From positions 1 to 39,347 of the forward strand of contig NZ_VCKZ01000027.1 in NCBI RefSeq assembly GCF_005889745.1: DNA of 39,347 nt, read 5' to 3'. This DNA is from Actinomadura geliboluensis (lineage in GTDB: Bacteria > Actinomycetota > Actinomycetes > Streptosporangiales > Streptosporangiaceae). Shown in pieces: positions 23,473 to 32,258 of the stretch (position 1 is its first letter; every line of letters begins with the position of its first letter). The notes beneath the pieces are model-generated. The model was not told the origin of the DNA and searched no databases. It worked only from the letters and a program-made list of their open reading frames with translations. Position numbers and translations under genes: made by a program.

Positions 23473-25038
23473 TCACTGCCGTCCGCAGGCGCGGCGCACG
23501 GCGGCGGCCACGGCGCCGGGGTCGCCGTCCGGCAGGACCGCGGCGAGGTGCCCGTCCGGGCGGACGACGTGGACCGTGTCCGGGCCCGCCCCCAGGGCCG
23601 CCCGGAGCACCCCTTCGGTGTCGATGTCGTCCAGTGCGTAGCTGTCGCAGGGGATGCCGCCGGGCGGCTCCACAACGGCAGGGCCCAGGATCACGAACCG
23701 CGTGCCGAAGAGGCGGCGCAGGCGGGTGCGCTCGCCGCCGACGGTGCACGGGCCGTCCGGGCAGAGCACCCCCGGCACCGGCGGGCGGACCGCGCCGGGC
23801 TCGCGCGGGAAGCCGTCCACCGGGCCGGACGGGGTGGTGAGCGGCGAGTCCAGGTACCAGTACGGCTCGGCGAGCCGGCCGGAGTCGATGATCGCGCGCG
23901 GGTCCGGATGGCTCCGGGCCCGCTCCAGCGACTCCAGGCGGTGCGCCCGCTGCGCCGGCGTCTGCGGGACGAGGAACTCCATCGTCCGCGTGGTGACGCG
24001 CAGGTTCTCCAGCGCGGCGGCGCGGCGTTCGAGGTCGTAGCTGCGCAGCAGCTCCGGCGGCGCCCAGCCGTGCCGGACGAACGCGAGCTTCCAGGCGAGG
24101 TTCTCCGCGTCCTGGACGCCGGAGTTCAGCCCGCGGGCCCCGAACGGCGCGTACAGGTGGGCGGCGTCGCCCGCCAGGAACGCGCGGCCGGACCCGAACG
24201 CCTCGGCGCACCGCTCGTGGAACCGGTACACGGTGGCCCACACGATCTCGTAGGGCACGTCCCCGGTGATCTTCCGGATCCGGGCGTCGAGCGCCCCCGA
24301 CGCTCGCTCGGCGGCCAGGTCGTGGTCGGCGGGCACCTGCCAGTCGATGCGCCACGTCCCGTCCGGGCACTGGTGGACGAGGACCTGCCGCCCCGGGTTC
24401 CACTCGGGGTCGAAGAAGAACCGCCGCTCGTTCGGGAACGGCAGCTCGGCCCGGATGTCGCAGATGAGGAACTTGTCGGCGAAGGTGCGGCCGGGGAAGC
24501 CGATGCCGAGCAGCTCCCGGACCGCGCCGTGCCCGCCGTCCGCGCCGACCAGGTGCGTGCCGCGCACGGTGGCGGCGCCCGCGCCGGTCTCGGCGTCGGC
24601 CTCGACGCCGCCCCCGTCCTGGCGCACCGCGCGGACCCGGTGCCCGTACCGGACCTCGACCAGCGGCTCCGCGGCGGCGAGGTCGCGCAGGTACGCCTCC
24701 ACCTCGGCCTGCGAGATGTTGATCCACGGCGGGACCTCGCCGCTCCCGGCGCCGGGGAAGGCGACGGCGAACAGCTCGTCGCCGCGGTGGTAGGTGCGGC
24801 CGGTCGTCCAGGTCACGCCGCGGGCGATCATCCGCTCGGCGCAGCCGGCCCGGTCGAGGACGTCCAGGACGTCCCGCTGGAAGCAGATGGCCCGCGACCC
24901 GGCCGGGTCGCGGTGCGCGGCGGCCTCCAGCACCACGCTCGGCACCCCGTGCCGGGCCAGCAGCAGCGCCGCGACCAGGCCGACCGGCCCGGCGCCGGCG
25001 ACCACGACCGGTTCCGCGGTGGAGCCCACGCCCGCCAT
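23473..25038 (-). CDS. FAD-dependent aromatic monooxygenase (MhpA/PheA-like)
   Basis: A 521-residue group A flavin hydroxylase. The FAD fold is marked by GAGPVG (15-20), the DG motif GADGGHGAVR (165-174) and the GD motif FLAGDAAHLYAPFGARGLN (288-305). The C-terminal thioredoxin-like domain (about 410-521) is typical of phenol-type hydroxylases. These enzymes use NAD(P)H and O2 to hydroxylate phenolic rings; resorcinol, hydroxyphenylpropionate and polyketide substrates all occur in the family, so the substrate is open. ATG 25038 is preceded by a long G-rich GGGGAGGGGG box about 10 nt upstream. It lies 35 nt downstream of pyrophosphatase on the same strand. The maleylacetate reductase further upstream on the opposite strand makes an aromatic-catabolic role plausible. 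Confidence 0.88.
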   Translation of the reverse strand: MAGVGSTAEPVVVAGAGPVGLVAALLLARHGVPSVVLEAAAHRDPAGSRAICFQRDVLDVLDRAGCAERMIARGVTWTTGRTYHRGDELFAVAFPGAGSGEVPPWINISQAEVEAYLRDLAAAEPLVEVRYGHRVRAVRQDGGGVEADAETGAGAATVRGTHLVGADGGHGAVRELLGIGFPGRTFADKFLICDIRAELPFPNERRFFFDPEWNPGRQVLVHQCPDGTWRIDWQVPADHDLAAERASGALDARIRKITGDVPYEIVWATVYRFHERCAEAFGSGRAFLAGDAAHLYAPFGARGLNSGVQDAENLAWKLAFVRHGWAPPELLRSYDLERRAAALENLRVTTRTMEFLVPQTPAQRAHRLESLERARSHPDPRAIIDSGRLAEPYWYLDSPLTTPSGPVDGFPREPGAVRPPVPGVLCPDGPCTVGGERTRLRRLFGTRFVILGPAVVEPPGGIPCDSYALDDIDTEGVLRAALGAGPDTVHVVRPDGHLAAVLPDGDPGAVAAAVRRACGRQ

Positions 25039-25073
25039 GGTGCGCCGCCCCCTCCCCCGCCGTAAAGGCCCGG

Positions 25074-25571
25074 TCAGGCCGTCGGGCTTCCGGTCGACCG
25101 CGCGCGCTCGGCGGCCTCGACGATCGTCCGGTCGGCGACCTGCCGGTCCTGCCAGCCGCGCACGTCGGCGCTCTTGCCCGGCTCCAGGCTCTTGTAGATG
25201 TCGAAGAAGTGCGCGATCTCATCGAGGATGTGCTCGTGCACGTCGCGCAGGTCGCGGATGGCCTCGTAGCGGACGTCCCGCGATGGGACGGTGAGGACCT
25301 TGGCGTCGGGCCCCTTCTCGTCGTGCATCCAGAACACGCCGACGCTGCGGACGGTGATCTGGCAGCCGGGGAACGTGGGCTCCTCCAGCAGCACCATCGC
25401 GTCCAGCGGGTCGCCGTCCTCCGCGCAGGTGTCCGGGATGTAGCCGTAGTCGTGCGGGTACCGGGTCGCGGTGAACAGCATCCGGTCGAGGCGGATGCGG
25501 CCCAGCCGGTGGTCCATCTCGTACTTGTTGCGCGATCCCCCGGGGATCTCGACGACCATTTCGATCTCCAT
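25074..25571 (-). CDS. ppa: Inorganic pyrophosphatase (family I)
   Basis: A 165-residue soluble enzyme that hydrolyses pyrophosphate to phosphate and pulls biosynthetic reactions forward. The signature DGDPLDAMVLL places metal ligands Asp52, Asp54 and Asp57; the earlier FTATRYPHDYGYIPDT and later SVGVFWMHDEKGPDAKVL are also family blocks. Length and motifs match the actinobacterial hexameric type. ATG 25571 has GGAGG 5 nt upstream. The 72-bp gap to the divergent maleylacetate reductase must hold both promoters. Nothing unusual about the protein; its position 35 nt before a flavin monooxygenase may mean read-through into that gene. Confidence 0.96.
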   Translation of the reverse strand: MEIEMVVEIPGGSRNKYEMDHRLGRIRLDRMLFTATRYPHDYGYIPDTCAEDGDPLDAMVLLEEPTFPGCQITVRSVGVFWMHDEKGPDAKVLTVPSRDVRYEAIRDLRDVHEHILDEIAHFFDIYKSLEPGKSADVRGWQDRQVADRTIVEAAERARSTGSPTA

Positions 25572-25643
25572 GCGTACCTCCCCCGTCACATCCCTACCCC
25601 ATCGGGGCGCCGGCGGGACAATCCGCGACCGTAGAGTCGGGCC

Positions 25644-26711
25644 ATGGACGCGCTGCGATTCACCTACCGGCCGCTGCCCGTGCGGGTCGTCTTCGGCGCG
25701 GGCGCGCTCGCCGGCCTGCCCGCCGAGGCTGCCGCGCTCGGGCTGTCCCGGGTGCTGGTCCTCGCGACGCCGGGGCGGCGCGCGGACGCCGAGCGCGCCG
25801 CGGCGGCGCTCGGGGACCGGCTCGCCGGCGTGCACGCCGGGGCGGTGATGCACGTCCCGGCGGACGCGGCGGCGGAGGCGTGCCGGGCCGCCGCGGCGGC
25901 GGGCGCGGACGGGCTGGTCGCGTTCGGCGGCGGGTCGGCGGTCGGCCTGGCCAAGGCGGTCGCGAAGGAGACGGGGCTGCCGATCGTGGCCGTCCCGACG
26001 ACGTACGCCGGGTCGGAGATGACGCCGGTGTGGGGCATGACGGAGGACGGCGTCAAACGCACCGGGCGCGACGAGCGCGTGCTGGCCCGGACGGTCCTCT
26101 ACGACCCGTCCCTGACGCTGGGCCTGCCGCCGGCGGTGTCGGCGGCGTCGGGGATGAACGCGATGGCGCACGCCGTCGAGGCGCTGTACGCCCCTGACGC
26201 GTCGCCGGTGGTGTCGCTGATGGCGGAGGAGGCCGTCCGGGTGCTTGCGGAGGCGCTGCCGGAGGTCGTGCGGTCGCCCGGCGACCTGCCCGCGCGCACC
26301 CGCGCCCTGTACGGGGCGTGGCTGTGCGGCACCTGCCTCAGCGCGACGACGATGGGCCTGCACCACAAGCTGTGCCACATCCTCGGCGGGTCGCTGAACC
26401 TGCCGCACGCCGAGACCCACACCGTCCTGCTGCCGCACGCCCTCGCCTACAACGCCCCGGCGGCGCCGGACGCCGTCCGGGCGCTGCGCCGGGCGCTCGG
26501 AGGCGGCGATCCGGCCCGCGCGCTGTGGGAGCTGTCCGGTTCGCTGGGCCTGCCGCGTTCGCTCAAGGACCTCGGCGCCGACCCCGCCCACCTGGACGAT
26601 GTGGTCGCGCGGGCCGCCGCCGGGGGCTTCGCGAACCCGCGTCCGGTGGAGGAGGAGGGCCTGCGGGTCCTGCTCGGTGACGCGTGGGAGGGCCGCCCGC
26701 CGAGCGCCTAG
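25644..26711 (+). CDS. Maleylacetate reductase (iron-containing ADH family)
   Basis: A 355-residue oxidoreductase that would reduce maleylacetate to 3-oxoadipate with NAD(P)H, the last step before the 3-oxoadipate pathway in chlorocatechol, hydroxyquinol and resorcinol breakdown. Visible marks are VVFGAGALAGL, FGGGSAVGLAKAVAKE (cofactor loop), VPTTYAGSEMTPVWGMT, which is characteristic of maleylacetate reductases, and LHHKLCHILGG plus LPHAETHTVLLPHALAY in the metal-site domain. No hydroxyquinol dioxygenase is present in the window, so the gene is an isolated pathway step here. The stop TAG shares the palindrome CTAG (26708-26711) with the stop of convergent polA, a 4-bp overlap. Confidence 0.92.
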   Translation: MDALRFTYRPLPVRVVFGAGALAGLPAEAAALGLSRVLVLATPGRRADAERAAAALGDRLAGVHAGAVMHVPADAAAEACRAAAAAGADGLVAFGGGSAVGLAKAVAKETGLPIVAVPTTYAGSEMTPVWGMTEDGVKRTGRDERVLARTVLYDPSLTLGLPPAVSAASGMNAMAHAVEALYAPDASPVVSLMAEEAVRVLAEALPEVVRSPGDLPARTRALYGAWLCGTCLSATTMGLHHKLCHILGGSLNLPHAETHTVLLPHALAYNAPAAPDAVRALRRALGGGDPARALWELSGSLGLPRSLKDLGADPAHLDDVVARAAAGGFANPRPVEEEGLRVLLGDAWEGRPPSA

Positions 26712-29341
26712 TGCGCGGCCGCGTTCCAGTCGGCGCCGGCGCCGATGGCGACCTCCAGCCCGACCGTGAGCGGGTAGGCGGTCGTCATGCGGTCGCGGAC
26801 GAGCGCCTCGACCGCGTCCCGCTCCCCCGGCGCCACCTCCAGGACGATCTCGTCGTGCACCTGGAGCAGCAGCCGGCTGCGCAGCCCGGCCGCGGTGAGC
26901 GCCTCGTCCACCCGCAGCATCGCGATCTTGACGATGTCGGCGGCCGAGCCCTGGACCGGCGCGTTCAGCGCCATCCGCTCGGCGGTCTCGCGGCGCTGCC
27001 GGTTGTCGCTGGTCAGGTGCGGCAGGTAGCGGCGACGGCCGAGGACGGTCCGGGTGTAGCCGGTGGCGCGGGCCTCGGCGACGACGTGGTCGAGGTAGTC
27101 GCGGACGCCGCCGAGCCGCGCGAAGTAGGCGTCCATCAGGGGGCGCGCCTCCGCCTGCGGGATGCCGAGCTGCTTGGCCAGCCCGAACGCCGACAGGCCG
27201 TACGCCAGCCCGTACGACATCGCCTTGATCTTGCGGCGCATGTCGGGGGTGACGTCCGCGGCGGCGACCTGGAAGACCTGCGCCGCCATCGTGGCGTGGA
27301 GGTCCTCGCCGGACGCGAACGCGGCCAGCAGCGTCGGGTCCTTCGACAGGTGCGCCATGACGCGCAGTTCGAGCTGGCCGTAGTCGGCGGTCAGCAGCGA
27401 CTCGTAGCCGGGCCCGGGGAGGAACGCGCGCCGGATGCGCCGCCCCTCCTCGGTGCGGACGGGGATGACCTGGAGGTTCGGCTCGGTCGAGGTGAGCCGG
27501 CCGGTGGCGGCGACGGTCTGCTGGAAGGTGGTGTGGATCCGGCCGTCCGCGCCGATCTCCCGGATCAGCCCGGCGACGGTCGTGCGCAGCCGCGCCTGGT
27601 CGCGGTGGCGCAGCAGCACCTCCGGCAGCCCGTTGCCGGTCTGCGTCGCGAGCCAGGTCAGCGCGTCCACGTCGGTGGAGTAGCCGGATTTGATCTTCTT
27701 GGTGCGGGGCAGGTCCAGCTCGCCGAACAGCACCTCCTGGAGCTGCTTGGTCGAGCCGGGGTTGAAGCGCCGCCCGGCGATCTCGGCCGCGTCGTCGGCG
27801 GCGCGCTCCATGCCTTCGGCGAAGTGGTGCTCCAGCTCGTCCAAGAGGGCGGCGTCAACGTGGATCCCGGCGCGTTCGGCGCGGGCGAGCAGGTCCGACA
27901 GCGGCAGCTCGACGTCGCGGAGGACCGCGTCCATGCCGGTGGAGGCGAGGTCGGCGGCGAACTTGTCGGCCAGGTCGAGGACGGCGCGCGCGCTGAGCAT
28001 CAGCCCGGCGGCCCCTTCGGCGGGCGGGCGGCGGCCGAGGTGGCGGCCCGCGAGGTCGGCGATCCCGTAGGCGGCCAGGCCGGGGAGCAGCAGGTAGGCG
28101 GCCATCGCCGTGTCGATGGCGACCCCGTCCAGGCGCCAGCCGCGCTCGCCGAACACGCGCAGCAGCGCCTTTACGTCGTGCAGCGCCTTGGGACGGGACG
28201 GGTCGTCGAGCCAGTCCGCGAACGCGCGCTCGTCGGCCTCGGTGAGCGCGGACGGCTCGAACGAGGCCGCGTGGTCGTCGCCGGACGCCAGCGCGATCCG
28301 CGCGATGTCGCCGGCGCCGCGCGCCCACGTCCAGTCGGCGGCCAGCCCCATCAGGCCGGTGCCATGGGCGTGCAGCCAGCCGGCCAGCTCGTCCGGGCCC
28401 AGCTCGCGGCCCTTCACCGGCTCGGGACGCGCCGCCTCCGTGGGACGTCCCCCGCCCGGGTCGGCGGCGAACAGGCGCTGCCGGAGGCTGGCGTTGCGGA
28501 ACTCCAGCTCGTCCAGCAGCGCGGTGAACGCGGCCAGGTCGTAGGGGCGGCGCCGCAGGTCGGCGGGCCCGACCGGCAGGTCCACGTCGCGGACGAGCTC
28601 GGTGAGCCGCCGGTTCAGCCGCACCGTGTCGAGCGCGCCGCGCAGCCTCTCCCCCGCCTTGCCCTTCACCTCGCCGGCCCGCTCCAGCAGCGCGTCGAGG
28701 GTGCCGAACTCGCGGACCCACTTCGCGGCCGTCTTCTCCCCGATGCCGGGGATGCTCGGCAGGTTGTCGGACGGGTCGCCGCGCAGCGCCGCGAAGTCGG
28801 GGTACTGCGCCGGGGTCAGCCCGTACTTCTCCCGCACCGCCTCCGGCGTGTACCGGACCATCTCGGCGGCCGTCCGGTAGAAGTACAGGACGGTGACGTC
28901 GTCGCCGACGAGCTGGAGCGCGTCGCGGTCGCCGGTGACGATCAGCACGGCCATGCCGTCGGCCACCGCCGCCGCGGTGAGCGTCGCGATCACGTCGTCG
29001 GCCTCGTAGCCGGGCGCCCGCAGCACCGGAACGCTCATCGCGCCGAGCAGCCGGTCCAGGACGGGCAGCTGGGCGCCGAACTCCTCCGGCGACCGGGTCC
29101 GGGTCGCCTTGTACTCCGGGAACGCCTCGGCGCGGAACGTCCGCCGCCCCACGTCGAACGCGACGGCCGCGTGCGTCGGGCGCTCGTCCCGCAGCACGTT
29201 CGCCAGCATGTTCGCGAACCCGTACACGACGTTGGTGGGCTGCCCGGACGTGGTGGTGAAGTTCTCCACCGGCAGCGCGTAGAACGCCCGGTAGGCCAGC
29301 GAGTGGCCGTCCAGGAGCAGCAGGAGCGGCCGGTCGGTCAT
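26708..29341 (-). CDS. polA: DNA polymerase I
   Basis: An 877-residue replication/repair polymerase. The N-terminal 5'-nuclease (about 1-290) has LLDGHSLAYRAFYALP, EADDVIATL, GDRDALQL and LRGDPSDNLPSIPGIGEKTA. The polymerase domain has motif A with Asp653 (TADYGQLELR), motif B KIKAMSYGLAYG and motif C with Asp830 (QVHDEIVLEV); the 177-residue spacing equals that of E. coli Asp705/Asp882. The middle 3'-5' exonuclease domain lacks the DTET-type motif (ADWTWARG instead), so proofreading is probably lost, as in other actinobacterial PolA proteins. ATG 29341 has AGGA 7 nt upstream; an extension to 29473 would cover the divergent LLM gene start. Convergent with maleylacetate reductase. Confidence 0.97.
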   Translation of the reverse strand: MTDRPLLLLLDGHSLAYRAFYALPVENFTTTSGQPTNVVYGFANMLANVLRDERPTHAAVAFDVGRRTFRAEAFPEYKATRTRSPEEFGAQLPVLDRLLGAMSVPVLRAPGYEADDVIATLTAAAVADGMAVLIVTGDRDALQLVGDDVTVLYFYRTAAEMVRYTPEAVREKYGLTPAQYPDFAALRGDPSDNLPSIPGIGEKTAAKWVREFGTLDALLERAGEVKGKAGERLRGALDTVRLNRRLTELVRDVDLPVGPADLRRRPYDLAAFTALLDELEFRNASLRQRLFAADPGGGRPTEAARPEPVKGRELGPDELAGWLHAHGTGLMGLAADWTWARGAGDIARIALASGDDHAASFEPSALTEADERAFADWLDDPSRPKALHDVKALLRVFGERGWRLDGVAIDTAMAAYLLLPGLAAYGIADLAGRHLGRRPPAEGAAGLMLSARAVLDLADKFAADLASTGMDAVLRDVELPLSDLLARAERAGIHVDAALLDELEHHFAEGMERAADDAAEIAGRRFNPGSTKQLQEVLFGELDLPRTKKIKSGYSTDVDALTWLATQTGNGLPEVLLRHRDQARLRTTVAGLIREIGADGRIHTTFQQTVAATGRLTSTEPNLQVIPVRTEEGRRIRRAFLPGPGYESLLTADYGQLELRVMAHLSKDPTLLAAFASGEDLHATMAAQVFQVAAADVTPDMRRKIKAMSYGLAYGLSAFGLAKQLGIPQAEARPLMDAYFARLGGVRDYLDHVVAEARATGYTRTVLGRRRYLPHLTSDNRQRRETAERMALNAPVQGSAADIVKIAMLRVDEALTAAGLRSRLLLQVHDEIVLEVAPGERDAVEALVRDRMTTAYPLTVGLEVAIGAGADWNAAAH

Positions 29342-29402
29342 GTTCACATCCTGGCACCGGGGAAGGGGGCATGAAACGGCCGCGGCGAGTGTTGGGGGCG
29401 AC

Positions 29403-30230
29403 ATGGACAAGATCGAACTGGGCCGGCTCGGGATCTGGCGGCCGTGGAGCATGCTGGATCCGGAGCTGGCCAAGGACGTCGAGGACCTCGGCTACGGCGC
29501 CATCTGGATCGGCGGGTCGCCGCGCGGCGACCTGAAGATCGCCGAGCGGCTGCTGGCCGGCACCGACCGGATCGTGATCGCGACCGGCATCGTGAACATG
29601 TGGGCCACGCCGGCCGCGGAGGTCGCCGCGTCCTACCACCGGCTGAACGAGGCGCACGGCGGCCGGTTCCTCCTCGGCGTCGGCATCGGCCACCCGGAGG
29701 CGACGCAGGAGTACCGCAGCCCGTACGAGACGATCGTCCGCTACCTGGACGACCTGGACGCCGCGGGCGTCCCGGCCGGCGGGCGGGTGCTGGCCGCGCT
29801 AGGGCCGAAGGTGCTGCGGCTGGCGGCGGAGCGCACGGCGGGCGCGCACCCGTACTTCACGACGCCCGAGCACACCCAGCAGGCCCGCGAGACGCTCGGC
29901 GCCGGGCCGCTGCTCGTCCCCGAGCAGAAGGTCGTGCTCGACACCGACGCCGCGCGCGCCCGCGCGACGGCGCGGGAGGCCGCGAGGATGGTTCTGGGGC
30001 TGCGCAACTACGTCGGCAACTTCAAGCGGCTCGGCTTCAGCGACGCCGACGTGGCCGGCGGCGGCAGCGACGCGCTCATCGACGCGCTGGTCGCGCAGGG
30101 CGGCGCGGCGGCGCTGGCCGCGCGGGTGCGGGGGCACCTGGACGCGGGCGCCGACCAGGTGGCGGTGCAGGTCCTGGGCGACGACGACCCGCGCCCGGCG
30201 CTGCGCGAGATCGCCGAGGCGCTCGGCTGA
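29403..30230 (+). CDS. LLM-class F420-dependent oxidoreductase (TIGR03620-like)
   Basis: A 275-residue (beta/alpha)8 oxidoreductase of the luciferase-like family, shorter than true luciferases. The start MDKIELGRLGIWRP, GYGAIWIGGSPRGDL, VIATGIVNMWATPA and FLLGVGIGHPEA, followed later by RNYVGNFKRLGFSDADV, are typical of the actinobacterial subfamily that uses the deazaflavin F420. The substrate is unknown. ATG 29403 is chosen for its G-rich ribosome site; upstream in-frame codons lie in the short 61-bp gap facing polA. It ends before a perfect 14-bp hairpin that also faces the M28 gene. Confidence 0.88.
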   Translation: MDKIELGRLGIWRPWSMLDPELAKDVEDLGYGAIWIGGSPRGDLKIAERLLAGTDRIVIATGIVNMWATPAAEVAASYHRLNEAHGGRFLLGVGIGHPEATQEYRSPYETIVRYLDDLDAAGVPAGGRVLAALGPKVLRLAAERTAGAHPYFTTPEHTQQARETLGAGPLLVPEQKVVLDTDAARARATAREAARMVLGLRNYVGNFKRLGFSDADVAGGGSDALIDALVAQGGAAALAARVRGHLDAGADQVAVQVLGDDDPRPALREIAEALG

Positions 30231-30244
30231 GGGAGTGGACGGAA

Positions 30245-30276
30245 GAGGGGCGCGCCCGCTGCCGGGCGCGCCCCTC
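30245..30276. terminator. Perfect 14-bp bidirectional terminator hairpin
   Basis: 30245-30258 pairs perfectly with 30263-30276 around the loop CTGC, centred between the stop codons of the convergent LLM and M28 genes (30230 and 30297). No T-run is present on either side. Symmetry and position suit termination from both directions. Confidence 0.8.
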
Positions 30277-30296
30277 ACCGAGACTCGGCTACCGGG

Positions 30297-31817
30297 TCAC
30301 CGGGTCGCGTAGGTGCCGATCTCGTCCGGCACGGTGCGCTTGGCGGCCTGGGCAGGAGCGCGCCTGGCCAGCTCGTTGCCGTTGACCGTCAGCGTGCTGT
30401 GCGCGAACAGCTGCGTCACCGCGGCCGTGGCGTCGATCATCTGGTCGAAGCCCTTGAGGTTCACGTTGTCGTAGCGGTCGCAGGCCGCGTGGTAGCAGGG
30501 GTCGTAGGCCACCCCGGCGGTACCGCCGTAGACCGCCGCCTGCGCGGGCGTCTTGATGCCCTCGGCGCCGGTGAAGACGCCGCCGGCGGGGATGCCCGCG
30601 GTGATGAACGCGTTGTAGTCCGACCGCCCGTTGAACGGCGTCGGGTCGGTGGCGAGGCCCCGGCTCGCGAAGTAGTCGGTGAACGCCTTCTCGATCGCGC
30701 CGGACCCCGCGGGCGGCTCGACGTTGTTCTCGCCCGCGCTGTCGTCGCCGTCGTACACGAAGTTCACGTAGTTGGGCGAGGCGAGCATGTCGAAGTCGAG
30801 CATCAGCGCGATCTTGTCGCGCTCGGCCTGCGGGAGGGTGTCAACGTAGTACTGCGAGCCGAGCAGGCCCTCCTCCTCGGCGCCCCAGAACGCGAACCGC
30901 ACCTTGTTGCGGACCTTGGAGCCGAGCTTGTTGATCTGCTTGGCCATCTCCAGCAGCGTCGCGGTGCCGGAGCCGTCGTCGTTGATGCCGGGGCCGTCGG
31001 TGACGCTGTCGTTGTGGGCGCCGACGACCACGATGTTGCCGGGCCTGCCGCGCTCGGTGTCGGCGATGACGTTGGCGGTCTCGCGCTTCTCGTTGAGCGT
31101 CTGCGTCTTCACCCGCAGCGTCACGCCGCCGTTGTTCGCCTGCTCCACGAGCGCCTTGCCGACCGCGTTGGTCGGGCCGACCACCGGGATGCCGTACGGC
31201 TTGGTCAGCGTGCCCCCGACGGGTCCGGGCTGGTCGGGGAGCTGGTAGATGACCACGGCGGACGCGCCCGCCGCGATGGCGTTGTCGGCCTTGACGGAGA
31301 AGAAGCAGCCGCCGCGCTGGATCAGCGCGATGGCGCCCGCCGGGAAGCCCGCGAAGTCGTCGGCCTCGCAGCCGCTGCCGAGCCCGGTGGCCCCGCTGTC
31401 GACGGGTGCGGCGGGGGCGGTGACGTCGCCGGACCCGGAGTACTGGAGGGTCGCGTAGTCGGTGTCCGGCGCGAACGTCTTCTGCTCGGGGGCGGTCTCG
31501 GCGAAGACCGGCTCGGCCGTCTGCTGCCAGAAATCGAAGGTGAACTTCTGCACGACCGGGCTGTAGCCGGCCCGCTTGAGCTGGTCGGCGAGGTACTTGA
31601 TGGTGACCGTGTTGCCGGGCAGCCCGGCGGCCCGGTTGCCGCCGTTGGCGTCCGCGATCTTCTGCAGGTTCAGCTGGTGGTGGCGGACGTTCTTCAGCGT
31701 GACCAGCCGGGCCAGTTTCGCGTCGGCCGGTCCGGCCGCCGCGGCGGTCGGCACCGCGGCCAGGGTGGCGGCTGCGAGCGACAGCCCGGTGAGGGTTGCG
31801 AGCGCGGCTCTGCGCAT
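30297..31817 (-). CDS. Secreted M28 zinc aminopeptidase with PA domain
   Basis: A 506-residue secreted enzyme: signal peptide (1-28), a beta-rich protease-associated (PA) insert (about 115-240) and the M28 catalytic domain (about 245-475). The two-zinc site is complete: His268, Asp280, Glu314, Glu315, Asp343 and His443. His268 to Asp280 (12), Asp280 to Glu314 (34) and Asp280 to Asp343 (63) are exactly the spacings of His85, Asp97, Glu131 and Asp160 in the Streptomyces griseus aminopeptidase. It should remove N-terminal residues, preferably hydrophobic, from peptides outside the cell. ATG 31817 has GGAGA about 7 nt upstream; the upstream extension is not signal-like. Its promoter must lie in the 441-bp gap shared with the divergent conservon. 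Confidence 0.94.
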   Translation of the reverse strand: MRRAALATLTGLSLAAATLAAVPTAAAAGPADAKLARLVTLKNVRHHQLNLQKIADANGGNRAAGLPGNTVTIKYLADQLKRAGYSPVVQKFTFDFWQQTAEPVFAETAPEQKTFAPDTDYATLQYSGSGDVTAPAAPVDSGATGLGSGCEADDFAGFPAGAIALIQRGGCFFSVKADNAIAAGASAVVIYQLPDQPGPVGGTLTKPYGIPVVGPTNAVGKALVEQANNGGVTLRVKTQTLNEKRETANVIADTERGRPGNIVVVGAHNDSVTDGPGINDDGSGTATLLEMAKQINKLGSKVRNKVRFAFWGAEEEGLLGSQYYVDTLPQAERDKIALMLDFDMLASPNYVNFVYDGDDSAGENNVEPPAGSGAIEKAFTDYFASRGLATDPTPFNGRSDYNAFITAGIPAGGVFTGAEGIKTPAQAAVYGGTAGVAYDPCYHAACDRYDNVNLKGFDQMIDATAAVTQLFAHSTLTVNGNELARRAPAQAAKRTVPDEIGTYATR

Positions 31818-32258
31818 ACCAGGTCTCCGTTTGTGGGGGGACGAAGCAACCCGAAGCCTGACACGCGTCAATTCCCGCAACAAGACACGACTCTGCATCA
31901 AAACGGCCAATATTGGCCTCATTCTCCCCTCGTTTTACAAGATCGACTTTCGGTGCGCCATCACGGTCCGTCCCGACCGCCTGCACGGCTCGTGTCGATC
32001 ATCACCGGGAGAACCGGAACGCATTCCGCGAGGTCAGCCCGAAATGGCGCCAATCAGAACGCGCTGACCTGCGAAGACACCGGAAAGCCCGGCGCCGTGG
32101 GGGCATCGGCGCGCACCACCCGCCGATTCGCTCCGGCGACCCGAACCGCATTCCACTGGACGCGAGTTCCAGCAGGTGAGGGCACTGGCCCCGGACAAAT
32201 CGGCGTGAGTATGCTTCGTCACCCTTGAAGGTGGCCGCCGACGATCAGGAGTGGGCCG
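31818..32258. promoter_or_regulatory. Divergent control region of the M28 and cvn genes
   Basis: A 441-bp non-coding gap of lower GC than its flanks. It holds a perfect 14-bp palindrome GGCCAATATTGGCC (31905-31918) and an 8-bp inverted repeat AGGTCAGC/GCTGACCT (32031-32038 and 32063-32070, 24-nt loop) that itself encloses TGGCGCCA. A -10-like TATGCT (32210-32215) lies 44 nt before the TTG start of cvnA, without a clear -35. The frames that cross the region have no ribosome site and no domain. Confidence 0.5.

Noticed and set aside
26684..29374. 896-codon plus-strand frame opposite polA, and similar long frames at 7668-10277, 19019-22105, 30399-32228 and 32034-34151
   Set aside because: All are antisense to genes with complete catalytic motifs, and their translations are low-complexity Arg/Gly/Val/Ala.
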